A DNA stretch of 64,000 nucleotides, from contig JAJUBI010000003.1 of the NCBI GenBank assembly GCA_022419385.1, forward strand, positions 1,054,001-1,118,000. Direction: 5' to 3'. Positions 24,228-35,018 of the stretch are shown piece by piece. Position numbers and translations under genes: made by a program. Each line of letters starts with the position of its first letter. Positions within the stretch are counted from its first letter, which is position 1. Below the pieces are notes generated by a model. That model was given only the letters and a program-made list of their open reading frames with translations, made no database searches and was not told the DNA's origin. This DNA is from Paraconiothyrium sp. Pb-2020 (Eukaryota; Ascomycota; Dothideomycetes; Pleosporales; Didymosphaeriaceae).

Positions 24228-24524
24228 TCAAGTGCAACAGCACCCGTTTGGAATCTACCCATTGTTAGCTTCACACGCAATGAGCAGGTCCAGTAGACTG
24301 ACGCATCTGCAATCGGTAGTCGACCAACCCGTGCATGGGCACTCGACACACGGTGTCAGAGTCGTCGATCCTTCCGCATTTCGGCTGACTTTCATTGAAC
24401 GCTCCAAGCTCGTCTGTCCAGTGTTAGTGTTGCGAGTCATTTTTCGAACTCGGAAGCGTACCGCTGCAGGCGAGGCAATCACAACGGACGCCATGACCAA
24501 TGCTACCATTGCGAAGAACCTCAT
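24228..24524 (-). CDS. small cysteine-rich secreted protein (effector-like)
   Basis: The three-exon model (24524-24462, 24413-24303, 24254-24228) gives 66 aa. Both introns are 48 nt, with good donors (GTACGC, GTCAGT), CTAAC branch sites and CAG or TAG acceptors. Because intron 1 is a multiple of three and open, an unspliced 89-codon frame also exists. That frame ends inside intron 2 and loses the last three cysteines. The N-terminus MRFFAMVALVMASVVIASPA is a clear signal peptide. The mature part of about 45 residues has eight cysteines, at 43, 46, 48, 56, 58, 63, 64 and 65, in the pattern C-x2-C-x-C-x7-C-x-C-x4-C-C-C, with one residue after the last. No family is recognised. It could be an effector-type, antimicrobial or metal-binding peptide; none of these is shown by the sequence. 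Confidence 0.72.
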
Positions 24525-26803
24525 CGTGTCTTTTGGAAGCTAGCGGATACGATCGTGGTGAGACCGACGATTGTTCTACGATCGCTTCGTAGACAGTTGC
24601 GGAGAGTAGGTTACAAGTTTCACGTCGCACATGTACTAGATCTGCAGAGACGCGTTTCGATTCGAGCAAGGTGTACTCGTTTGATGAAGCAAGGGAAGCG
24701 TCCTCCTCTATCTATTTAAACACTTCCAGCACCACGTGTGCCCCCGGGCCGCAACATACGATACCCAGGAGCCCGCGTCTTTGCGGCGCGGGTGTACATA
24801 TTACCCCAATATCCACCTTTCGCAGTTTACGGTCCAGGAACAGATATAGGTCTAGCATTCTTTCGTGGTTTGCCGCGTGGGTGCGACTATCAGCCCAGCA
24901 TCCTGGTTGGTGCATGGATCGGGTAAATGATCGCTGAGTATCAGCCAGAACGGATGAAGACCTCGCAAGGAACATATATTGTCGCGCTAATGCTGGACAA
25001 GTAAAGGACACGACTCCAGACGATTCTTCAATCCGCTAAACGTCAAAGGTTGCGGAGCTGGAGGTTGAAAGCGAATGTGGTCGCGTTCTAGACTTTCGAG
25101 TCTTGTACCCTAGAGACCTTACGATGGGGTTCTATGAGGCAATGAATGCTGGTCGAAGGATTCATACGAACCTGGCTCTAGGGTTTTTGAAGGCGTCCCA
25201 TGTATTGCGTACGTCTTGCTGCATGATCTCCACGCGGCCGCACATCAGATGTTCTACGCCGCGTTGCAAACGAGAGCTGGAGCATGCATATCTTTCCTGA
25301 AAAACTACTATAGAGAAATGTTCCGATTGAATGTTCGCCGACCTTATCTCGTATCGACAAAGTCCAGGCTGTCTGGCCCACGTTGAGCCAATTGCTTCTA
25401 GTCCGCATTCAAGCAAACTACACCCAATATGGCCATGCTCCCTTCAGGAAAGCTATCTCTCTTTAAAAAGCGTTTGCCTTGCGATCAGCGTGAAAACCGT
25501 TCGCCGTGCGACAAATCAACGGTTCTTCAACCTATATATTCACGATGCCCGGTAGTAGCATACACAGTATCTAGGGATGCTTACACCGCTGCAGAAACCT
25601 GTCGAGCGGTGCATGCTGCTTTATTTTCGTGTAGCGCAGTACTCCAGGTACAAACGTGTCAATAGATTAACCGGGCGTATAAGCGACAGCCGGGTGCTCT
25701 GAGCCGATGGCCCGTCAACCAGGACAACAGTAGGAAGGATTCGGGAAGTGTACGCTCTCTACGACGACAATGTACTGTTCTATGTACATCTCAACATTGA
25801 GATCATGATCATGGACTCTTGAGAAAAGCATGTTCCTTGCCAGAACACTAAACCGTGCTATGCTGTTGCTCGTATAGATACAGTTTGTAGGTTCGTACCT
25901 ATGATATATATAGAGATGGCGAACTACGAGTGCATGAACCCTCGTTGTTGTCCAAATGGAACATACTCAACCTCAATTTTTTCATTTCTGATCTTCTCTA
26001 TATATATGAGATTCATATTATAATCTCGTACCCTATAACACACGCAACTAGTAGGAGACTCGGGACCTCACTTCTAACACAGCCGTACAGCTAATCCCTC
26101 CCAAGACGCCAACCTCGAACAACGAGCCGCACGCATGTCTGGAGCCACAAATCCCCAGCCAGCGCTTTCGCCAACATGCCCAGAGCTTTATCAATCATAG
26201 ATTACAGCACAACATCTTGCCAACCCTCTCAACAAGTGCATCTTAAGCTTTCATCCTCGTGAGAACTCTCAGCCTCACGCTATTCGACCATGTTTTCACC
26301 GCACAAGATCTTAGCTCGAGATAGTCGTTCTTCTGATTGGCACGCCCAGAAACCTAGGAACATGTTCACAGATCGTAAAATCACATCATCTCAAGTCTCT
26401 CCAAGAACGTCTTCGAGGACCAAGCCAGCACAAGACCTACCATGCCCCTCCAAGGCCCCAACCTCTCTTCAACTCCCCAATCCCCTGCGACCATGCCTCG
26501 TCCGCCCCACACCACCAATGTCGCCATCGCCGCTCCTCTGACGTGCTCACCAACCCCACAGCCCGCACATCACTTCACCAGAAAAAAACGCAAGGATTCG
26601 AGCCAGGTTCTCGATAGATTCGCTTTTGCTAGCTAGCACACGCGGGGGTTTCCCGCGCGGAGGAACCTTATCCAGACGTCCATCCACACCAAGGGGACAC
26701 ACCAAGTGCCAAGTCTATGCTATCCAAGAAAAAAAGTAACAGTCATGCCATCATTTCATGTGCTAAGAACCCACTGCACAATCCTTTTGCGTTACGTAAA
26801 TGT
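24525..26803. other. long gene-poor stretch with AT-rich patches
   Basis: These 2.3 kb have no supported gene. Near the left end are a CACGTG (about 24733) and TATTTAAAC (about 24714), which may belong to the promoter of the small secreted protein gene. At 25900-26040 there are TATATATA-rich patches, two of which (near 25903 and 26005) are short inverted matches of one another. A weak 64- to 83-codon Pro-rich frame occurs at 26290-26636. The right end is the MET3 terminator. Confidence 0.45.
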
Positions 26804-28865
26804 CTATAGCTGCTCGAGCAGACCCTCCGCCTCAAGGAGGAGGATGATCTGGTGCACCGCCGTCCTAACATTGCTCTTCGAGATGTCGACGGTGAGGTCG
26901 GCCTTCTGCGGCGTCTCATACGGGTCGTCGACACCGGTGAAGCCCTTGATCTCGCCGTTGCGGGCCTTGGCGTAGATGCCGCGGCGGTCCGTCTTCTCGG
27001 CGTACTCGAGCGGCGTAGCTACGTGGATAAGGTAGAAGCTACCGTACTTCTCGACAAGCTCCCTGGCGTGCTTACGGGCCTGCTCGAAAGGCGCAATGGG
27101 CGCGGCGATGACTGCGGCACCGGCCTTTGTGAGCTCTGAGGCGACGAAGGCAATGCGACCGATGTTGCGGTCACGGTCTTCGCGGGAGAAGCCGAGTTCG
27201 CCCGAAAGCTCGGAGCGGACGTTCTCACCGAGGAGGAGGGAGACAGAGCGGCCGCCTTGCTGGTTGAGGGTGACGTTAAGAGCGCGGGCGATGGCATCTT
27301 TGCCTGAGTTGGTGAGACCGGTGAGGAAAATGGTGAAGCCCTGCTGGCTGCGCGGGGGGTGGGATTCGCGGAGTACTCTGACGACTTCTGGGTAAGAGAA
27401 CCATTCGGGGATCTCCTGTCCGGTTCGGAGGCGCTTGCGGAGCTCCGTTCCGGAGATGTCCAAGGTGCGGATGCCTTCCTTGACCTCGTCCTTTGGCTTG
27501 TACTCATCTGAGTCGGGGAGGTAGGTCATCATCTGGAAGGGCACGACCTCGATACCGAGCTCGTCCCTGTACTTCTCGACTGCGTATTGTGCATCATAAG
27601 GACCGTAGAACTCCTCGCCCTTGGAGTTCTTTCCGGGACCAGCGTGGTCACGACCGACAATGAAGTGAGTCGCACCGTGGTTCTTGCGGATGATGGCGTG
27701 CCAGATGGCCTCGCGAGGACCACCCATACGCATAGCCAGAGGGAGCAGACCCAAGACGGCCATGCCGTTGGGGTATCGAGGAAGAAGCGCCTGGTAGACG
27801 CGGACACGAGTGAAGTGGTCGATATCACCGGGCTTGGTGAGACCCACGACGGGGTGGATCAAGACGTTGGCTTGACGGGCACGGGCAGCGCGGACGGTAA
27901 GCTCACGGTGAGCGCGATGCATGGGGTTACGAGTCTGGAAAGCTACGACCTTGGACCAGCCAAGCTTATCGAAGTGGAGGCGGAGTTCTGCGGGTGTGTC
28001 TTTTGCCCAATATTAGCGAAGCCTCCTAGAATGGAGTTCTTCAGAAACGTACATCGCAGACCAACATAGTCGTAGTGCTCTAACCGGTCGATCGCGTCAA
28101 GCTTGCCACCGACGTAGAATTCCTGAACGGTCTCGTAGAGATACTTGACGGCGGGGTGCTCTGGGTCGCCGCCAAAGACCTCCTTGGCCTCCTTCTGCCT
28201 GTCGAGCTGTCAGTTTCCTTGTTGTAGATTTTCGCCACAGCACATACTTGTCGGGTCTGTAGACATCGTCGACCGTGATGATGGCAAGGTTGCGGTCATC
28301 ACGGAAGTCCCGCAGCGCAACCCTAGCTCCCGCCTTGATGCCAAGGTTGTCTATCGTCTGTTGCGACACGTCGAGCGTGATGGGCATGGAGAAGAGAGCT
28401 CCATCTGCGAGGCGGTTGTCCGAGACGACACTGGGCTGCGGTCAGCTTACACTCGAGTAAAAACACGCCATGACTACTCACCCATTGTAGTCCTTCTCGT
28501 TCAGAAAGCCTGTTCGCGACAAGTCAGTGATGGTGTTCAGCGGGTGGAAATGCCGTCATCCGTCCCCGAGTCATGTCCGGCTGCAAACCCAGCAAACACG
28601 AGGGGCAGCAGCCTCAACCCCACTAGAAAACCCAACTCCTAACGCACCTTCTAGCGGCGAGAAACCTCCGTTGAGAATAAGTTCCAAGTCGCACAATTGC
28701 CTCTCGGTAAGGACAATCGCCTGAAGCTTCTCCGCCTCGTCGTAAAGCTCCTTGCGCCGCGGCGCATCACGCGCAATCAGGTCCTTGAGGACGCCGCCTG
28801 GTGTCATTAGTGCCTAGATTCACACCAAGCGCCTGGCATCGGCTTACCATGGGGAGGGTTGGCCA
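26804..28865 (-). CDS. MET3: ATP sulfurylase (sulfate adenylyltransferase)
   Basis: This enzyme makes APS and pyrophosphate from ATP and sulfate, the first step of sulfate assimilation. Six exons (28865-28847, 28797-28648, 28509-28482, 28430-28248, 28198-28053, 27999-26804) with introns of 49, 138, 51, 49 and 53 nt give 573 aa, the usual filamentous-fungal length. It starts MANPPHGGVLKDLIARDAPR. The catalytic motifs are QTRNPMHRAHREL (about residue 196) and GRDHAGPG (about 290). The C-terminal ~175 residues form the APS-kinase-like domain, with a P-loop relative in GLTNSGKDAIARAL. In related fungal enzymes this domain is kinase-inactive and binds PAPS as allosteric inhibitor; the same is inferred here. 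Its neighbour is MET16, in the same orientation. Confidence 0.97.
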
Positions 28866-29623
28866 TGTTGATTAATGTGAGAGTATGAGGTGTCGTCGCC
28901 CCGATTTATAGCAATGCGTAGGAATATGAGGGTCGTGGGGACAATTGCGCAATTTGTTCCGTTTGAAGAAGTCGTGGGTGGAATTCGTTGGATGTGCGAT
29001 CCGCTCGTGAGTGTTGACGCAAACTTCACAGAACGACTGGAAGTGTGATGACACGGTGTGTACACGACCAGAATGTTGTTTATAAATAAGTGGAATGCAG
29101 GGCCCCGAAATTTCTGCTATGGAAGGTGCTCCGAATGACGGAAGTATATATGCTATGTGGTCCTATGGGGGGCGCGCTTTCTCCACGGCACTCCCGTAGC
29201 TGGGGCTAGCTAAAACCGGTCTGCTCTTTGGATCGGCTATTGCTTAGGTCGATTGCGCAATTGCACGAGATTTGTGTTCTTTTTGTCAGATGCGTGGGAG
29301 GGCAGAGCTGGGCAGAGCTGGGCTTTATCCACGCCCTTGGCTCTGAAATCGCGACAGCCACAGGCGAAGGCTCACACATCACGTCGAGTTGGCACATCAG
29401 GTTTGTATACTTTATTTAGTTATTTTTCATTCAGTTTGGATTCATCCAGATAGTATCTGGGCTAAAAGAAAGACTCAACCCTGGATCAGATCTCAAGGGG
29501 AGTACAGTAAGTGATGTTCGTGACCCCATCCCCAGCCGTATGCAATTCGCTCATGCCCGAAACGCCAGTGCTAAAATGCTATAAAACAACCACTCAGAAT
29601 AATTTCCGATGACGACATGCCGA
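28866..29623. other. MET16-MET3 intergenic region (MET3 promoter)
   Basis: This 758-bp stretch contains the MET16 terminator and the MET3 promoter. A TATA-like element lies about 215 bases before the MET3 start. No perfect match to the fungal Cys3/MetR palindrome ATGRYRYCAT was found by eye. No gene was seen. Confidence 0.5.
29079..29088 (-). promoter_or_regulatory. TATA-like element upstream of MET3
   Basis: TTTATAAATA on the + strand reads TATTTATAAA towards MET3, about 215 bases upstream of its ATG. Position and sequence suit a fungal TATA element, but this is a weak call. Confidence 0.3.
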
Positions 29624-30574
29624 TCACGCAACGACAGTGTCCTGCAACTTCTGCACCAATTCTTCAGCTTCTTGTTGCTGTTGTTGTTGCGCCAGAAATT
29701 GGGCGTAGCGAGACTGGGGGTTGTGGATGCCGCACTCGGTCTTGTTCTTCCCCTTCCAGCGACCAGCACGCTCATCCTCGCCAGCGGCGACAGGTTGGGT
29801 CGAGTGCCAGTCTCCAACGCTCTTGTAACCACGGTCCAAGAGGTCGTTGTATGGAACCTTGTTTGCGTCGACGTACTCCTTCACTTGAGCGAAGGACCAG
29901 TTGGCGAGAGGGTTGATCTTGATGACACCGCTGTCGGTGACTTCGATGATGTCGAGGTCACCGCGCTTGCCACCTTGGCTCTTCCGTCGTCCGGTAAGCA
30001 GGGCTTTGACGTTGAGCTCAGCATTGGCCCGGGCAGCCGGTTCCACCTTCGCAACGTAGTCGTACTTTTCATCGTTGACTTCCCAGAGTTCCTTGCCATA
30101 CTTGGCTTCGAAATCTTCAGTAGTATTGCATCCACGGGGCTTGTAGACATGGATTGTGTTGCCGTAGCGCTGTCGAACCCGCTCTACAAGGTCTAGAGTC
30201 TCCTGGAACTGGTAGAGGGTGTCATAGAAGATGAGATCAATGTTGGATTTCAGAGGGCCATCAAGCTTTGAGAGCATGTCCACAGTGACTAAGCCAGTCA
30301 AGCCAAAGGCAGTGGACTGGTAGAGGCCAGGTAGGGAAGTGATGCACCAGCGGAGGATATCTGGGAGAGCGTTAGCATGGATGGCATCACAAGCATCATG
30401 TGAGTGCTACGAACCTTGGGGCTCGAGTTGGGCCAACTGGTAATTAAGGTACTTGAGATGAGCCTTGGAGAATACGATATCCGGCAGGCTCTCGTGGCTA
30501 GACTCGCCAGAGGCATAGCCAGATTCGTCGTCGCGAATCATGTTTGCTTCCTCGTAGTAGAGCGAAGAAGACAT
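29624..30574 (-). CDS. MET16: PAPS reductase (thioredoxin-dependent)
   Basis: This enzyme reduces PAPS to sulfite and adenosine bisphosphate, two steps after ATP sulfurylase. Exons 30574-30415 and 30360-29624 with a 54-nt intron (donor GTTCGT, acceptor CCAG) give 298 aa. The start MSSSLYYEEANMIRDDESGY precedes FSKAHLKYLNYQLAQLEPQD and the nucleotide-binding fold (STAFGLTGLVTVDML, FYDTLYQFQETLDLVERV). The catalytic C-terminal motif KTECGIH is present near residue 270 and is followed by a Gln run and a short charged tail. The linkage to MET3 matches the reported sA-sC linkage in Aspergillus nidulans (recalled). A CACGTG lies 39 bases upstream of the ATG. Confidence 0.96.
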
Positions 30575-31807
30575 TGTTCTGGAGGTGGGAGATGAGAGCT
30601 AGAAAGACCCCACACGTGAGGATGTCGGGTGGAGATTTCGAGTGCTCTTGAGCCTTTATGGGGGCGGCTTTCTGGACCGGGGCAAAGTGCAAGGCAGGAA
30701 GTAGTCGAGCACAGCGATTGAGAAGAGAGAGCAGAGAAGCAATCGCGCAAGGGAATACATTTCGGCTCCGTCATCGGCTTTCGTAAATATACAATGGCGC
30801 GAAGGTCTCATAGTGAAGAAGTATGGCGCAATCCGCGCTAACCGTTGTGGTCGAAAAAATCTTCGGGACAAAGATCGGGGTCGCCCAATAATGAAACAGC
30901 AATGGTGCAATCGAGGCTTCGAAATCCAGCCTCGTCATTCTCCCTGCCTATCCTTCCCTGTGCTTCCGCGGCTCCTGCGTTGCGGCTTTCTAAGCAGCCT
31001 ATTGTAGCGATTTTGTCATCGTGGCGAATGGCGGTGATGACCTGGGGAACGTCGACTCCACATACGAGCATCTTGAATCTCAGTAATCCACCAAAGTACG
31101 CATGATTACAATCACAGCGCATGGGGATGAAGGGACATGCTATCGACATCTGGAGATGCGTCCTTGCTCTGCAGACCCATGGTCGGAGGCACCGGGTTCA
31201 GCCTAGATCGCGCAAGTACGGCAAGCGATTGAAGGAACTTCTGGCTGCCGGACGTAACGGGTGTGGAGGACATGCATGAACGTCAGCCCAAGATGCCAAC
31301 CGCGTGTGCTCGAGGGTTAATGTATCGATGCTGCAATGGTGTTACGAGGAGACGTATACGTCTTTCACCTAGAGCGAGATGGCTCAACGTCGCTCAGGTA
31401 CGAAATGCCCCGCATAGTGGGATAACTCTTTTGCGACCCGCGAGTGTGCGGCTCTTAAACATGGCAATCTCGGAGACGCTCTCGGCTCGTCGGAGGGTGG
31501 AGATTTATCGGCCGGAGGATGGTGTAATTCTGAGGGGGCCGTGCCCCAAGAGCGACGTGAAGATAATCGCATTACGTCAGCGACAACTAGGCCTAACCTG
31601 GGCAACTTCTTGGTCCTGACTGTGAATCAACAACTCTGTGGCCGAATCTACTATCGCATCAATTTGGACGTGTAAAGTCCAGCATAAACCGTCTGGGTAT
31701 CAGGTGATATACATATAGTCATGGCTATGACCTCAAATCGCTCCTCTCCTCAACGACAAGGATTATTGCAATCTCCTTCTACAAGAGGAAAACATTCCTT
31801 ACAGACA
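30575..31807. other. intergenic region with the MET16 promoter
   Basis: The left part is the MET16 promoter. It has a CACGTGA at 30613 and an ATGGCGCAAT at 30823-30832, which matches the fungal sulfur-regulator palindrome ATGRYRYCAT at nine of ten bases. The remainder up to the end of the UFL1-like gene shows no supported gene. Confidence 0.45.
30613..30619 (-). promoter_or_regulatory. CACGTG box just upstream of MET16
   Basis: The + strand CACGTGA reads TCACGTG towards MET16 and ends 39 bases before its start codon. TCACGTG is the yeast Cbf1-Met4-Met28 site found in sulfur gene promoters. Whether it works in this organism is inference; such hexamers also occur by chance. Confidence 0.4.
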
Positions 31808-33836
31808 TCAAGTCTTGCGGTTCGCCATCTGTACCATGGATTCTCTATCCTCCTTGTTCAATGTGCCTGCCTTTGCCTGTTCTTTCCATTTCTCCACCTG
31901 CTCGTACTCTTCGCCTACAAGCTTCGTCCTCAGCTGCTTGAGCAGCTTCGGGGCGAACTTTCCTGTAGCATAGACCACGCCTGGATGGTATCTTGCAAAA
32001 AGAACGACCACTAAGCTGAGGAACATCGATGGCGCATCGGTCTTAGGTTTCTGCATTCGTCTCACCGTATCCTGTATTGATGCAATTTTCGCCTCTTCTG
32101 CGATATCTAGATCAGTTTCTGGGATCCCTTGCTTCTTGCTGAACTTGTCAATCGTTGAAAGTATGCCAGAGAGGTCGGCTTTGCTCGCCTTCAACGTTGC
32201 CTCGAATCTGTTGACGTTCTTTCGCGTCCTTCTGCTACGCACCAAACCTTGTGACCGGGCTTTTGCGAGCACGTCCGGTACCAGCTCCTTCTGTAGATGA
32301 CTTGCTAACAATTCGGCAAGTTGATCATGAAGCTTCGCCTCATCGACGGCTTTCAGGCCTTCGTGATAGTTGTGAACTCGTGGCGACACCCTCCCAGTCC
32401 AAAACCTGGAGAATTCGTTTTCATTCTTCAACTCTAGTTCAGATATCTCATTTGAAAATCGTTCTGCGGCAGCGATCTCAGAGTCTTTCTGCTGTGCAAC
32501 GGTGCGTAGAACGTTTTCGTCGTCTGGAAACGAGGCAAGCAACTCCGCCATTTGGAACTTGGGCTCTTTGTCTGGTATATCTTTGAGTAGGTCCCACTGA
32601 CGTCCAGCATGAGCCTCGGCCATGTTCAATAGAGCTTGTTGCTTCGCGTTGTATAAATCCTCTTTCAGGAGGTAGTTCCCAAGTTGGCGATTCAGTTTGC
32701 CATCGTCTGTCCCTGTGACTAGAATCATCTGCGTTATTTTGAGTAGCACAGCATCTCTAATTTCGCGAGGGACCTCAGATGGTAGAATGTCCTGTGAGAC
32801 AGTGAGCACAATACGAGACTAAATCATCCTTACTCACGTTCAGGTCAAGGTAGCCCTGAAGACTAAGCTTGTCTTCAGCGTCACCCGCAACTTTGGAAAG
32901 CTTTGCCGTAGAGACTGCAAAGACGCCCGAGATGGTGATAAAGGGAGACCCCGAAAGATGTTTTTCCAAGGCTTGCGACGATTCGTAAGTCTCACCAAAC
33001 GTTCGGCTGAAGTTGTCTAGGTCAGCAAAAAATATCTCTCCCGATTGCAACCCAGCAATGAGTTCGTCTCGTTTGCTCAATATGGACTGTTTAGGTATAC
33101 AACGAACTACATCAGCCTCCTGTTCGATGTGCACTTGCGATACAGAATCATTCCCGCCTTCACCAAGATGTGACAGCTGATCGAGGCCTTGCCGTATGAG
33201 CCATATCGGAGGCGTTCCTGGAAGTGACTGTGACCGCAATTCAATCGTTCTAAAAGTGGTCAGTCTCAGCTGGTGATTTGATAATTTCGCTTACTCAGTA
33301 TTGCCTAGTCCTGCTTTCAGCCTCTGATTGATCTCATCAGCTAAGGCGCTCAAGTATGTTTTGCTTAGCAGGTGATCCTCTGTAACATCTGCGAGAATTT
33401 CTTTGATACTCGGGATCCGGAGAACGCTTTCGAGGCTCTCTCCGTTAAGATCGCGTGACTGGATGAACCTGGCCTTGTGTACCAGCCTTTTAGCCAGCAT
33501 TTCCTCTAGATCCTTAACGATTGCATCGCGCTCTTGTCTCGCAACAATGCTGTTGCCGTCTTGGCTTAATAAAGCCAACGTGGGATTTCCCTTGACCAGC
33601 TGTAGAACGACTTTAGGTTCAACTCTGAGGTCGCTACCAGCGGATAACACAGGAACTCTGTCAGCTCCTGTATCCACCAGACGTTCAAATTCCTGGTGCA
33701 AGCTGCGTGCTGTAACGAAACTGTGCCCGCTATTGGTCTGGACCAGCAAAGGAAGCTCCTCGGACCTTTCTGATGGAGGCTGCTTGATCGGAGGAAACAA
33801 TCTGTACATCTCCAGGATGTCCTCTTGGGAAAACAT
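31808..33836 (-). CDS. UFL1: UFL1-like UFM1 ligase homologue
   Basis: Three exons (33836-33295, 33249-32838, 32791-31808) with 45- and 46-nt introns give 645 aa. Similarity is to animal and plant UFL1. MFSQEDILEMYRLFP, then LVQTNSGHSFVTARSLHQEF, corresponds to the VHTLDGKEYIT winged-helix region. LLSKTYLSALADEINQRLKA corresponds to the LIDENYLDRLAEEVNDKL segment. ISGVFAVSTAKLSKVAGDAE and the C-terminal helical region are more diverged. UFL1 with DDRGK1 forms the ER-bound UFM1 ligase that modifies ribosomal protein uL24. A further 5' exon is possible: 34044-33925 (40 codons from MPEAATTTCE) could splice in phase through a weak GTTAGC donor to AAG|ATG at 33836, giving 685 aa. Gene name is by resemblance only. 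Confidence 0.75.
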
Positions 33837-34196
33837 CTTGGCGGTTGGACTATGTAGATCGAAAGATGGTCCGTCAAGGCAAGAGGCGTGCGGGCGCAGT
33901 TTGACGTGATTTGCAAAGGCTAACAGAAGCCAAGCGGTCGATTAGCCGTTCTTCGTTGTCATTAATGTAGTCCCGGAGAGCTCTTTCGCTTTCATTCTGT
34001 TTTATGGTCGAGATTTCACAAGTCGTGGTTGCTGCTTCGGGCATTGTCCAGAAAAGTGCAAGCGAGAGCATCAAAGCCCCACTCCGAATTAGTCTATGGG
34101 CGGAGAGGATTCGGAGCAGGCTTGGCATCGCATCCGCATCTCAACTTCTGCATATTCGCTGTCTTCCAACAATTGAAGCCGCCCGCCATCGCCACC
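33837..34196. other. compact divergent promoter, UFL1-like / MRP2
   Basis: These 360 bases separate two divergent starts. The stretch 34044-33925 on the minus strand reads as charged, protein-like sequence (ESERALRDYINDNEERLIDR) and may be a first exon of the UFL1-like gene. If so, the shared promoter is only about 150 bases. Confidence 0.45.
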
Positions 34197-34648
34197 ATGT
34201 CTCAATTCCGCGCGAAGACGCTCGACATCGGCTGCTTTACCAAGATCCGCAACATTCGCGACCACACGAAGCGGAAGGTCTACGAAGCCAACGAACCTGA
34301 ACGGTATGCGCCTCCTAGCCATCATGCACGACTGATCACAACTGACCACCGGCGCTCTCTAGACAAGCGCTCCGATACATAATCCGAAACACGACGTTCC
34401 CACAGCGAGTCCGCGCCCAGGCACAGCTCCAGCTTGCCCAGATGCATTGCTACACGAGGTTCACGCAGATCAAAAACCGATGTATCATGGGAGGCAAGGG
34501 CAGAGGTGTCTTCAGCGACTTCAGGATGGGTCGAGTACGCTGCCATCCAAACGCGACAAAAAAGCTATGCGCTGACATATCCCAGTACCAATTCCGAATA
34601 AACGCGCTCGCCGGAAATATCCCTGGTGTGAAGAAGGCAAGCTGGTAA
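34197..34648 (+). CDS. MRP2: mitochondrial small-subunit ribosomal protein uS14m
   Basis: Exons 34197-34303, 34363-34534 and 34586-34648, with introns of 59 and 51 nt, give 113 aa, the family length. The ATG sits in GCCACCATG, a strong start context. The sequence MSQFRAKTLDIGCFTKIRNI, RDHTKRKVYEANEPERQALR, IKNRCIMGGKGRGVFSDFRM and the terminal ALAGNIPGVKKASW match mitochondrial uS14 (yeast Mrp2), a component of the mitoribosome head near the decoding site. All junctions preserve phase. Confidence 0.95.
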
Positions 34649-35018
34649 AGGCCGCAGGAGGAACAGTGTACACACTAGGGCAAGCTTTGGCAGGATATGT
34701 GTATAGTAGCAAGAAATACTGGCATTGGGTGGCGTTTGATGGATGTAAATACAACACTGTACCAATATGGCCCGTTCTTGAAGTGCCACTATGGGATACT
34801 GCGACCGACCGGCAAACGCTCCTTCTCTCCCGGTTGACCTTCACCTAGGCTCACCCGGCTTCCCACATCTGGTCCTCTCACTCATTGCCATGCACTTGCA
34901 AACAGACGTGACATAGCAAACGGTCATCAAGAAATATAGACTTACGACCTGGGCGCTACCTCCTCTTTCGCACCCACTTCTGTCACACGAAGAAGCTCAA
35001 GGGCTCAACACAGCCAGC
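34649..35018. other. short intergenic region
   Basis: These 370 bases between two + strand genes contain the MRP2 terminator and the promoter of the Arb2-domain gene. No gene or clear motif was seen. Confidence 0.45.

Noticed and set aside
24712..25011. 99-codon Cys-containing minus-strand frame next to the secreted-protein gene
   Set aside because: It has no signal peptide at its start and no splice support. Cysteines are scattered and the frame overlaps the likely promoter of the small secreted protein gene.
25900..26020. TATATATA-containing inverted matches, considered as a hairpin or origin
   Set aside because: The matching segments are only about 12 bases of simple AT repeats and are expected by chance in AT-rich spacer.
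26290..26636. Overlapping Pro-rich small frames (83 and 64 codons)
   Set aside because: They are low complexity and overlap in different frames with no conserved features. A small gene cannot be excluded but is unsupported.
30838..31149. 103-codon minus-strand frame upstream of MET16
   Set aside because: An equally long frame exists on the opposite strand and neither has family resemblance; treated as promoter/intergenic.
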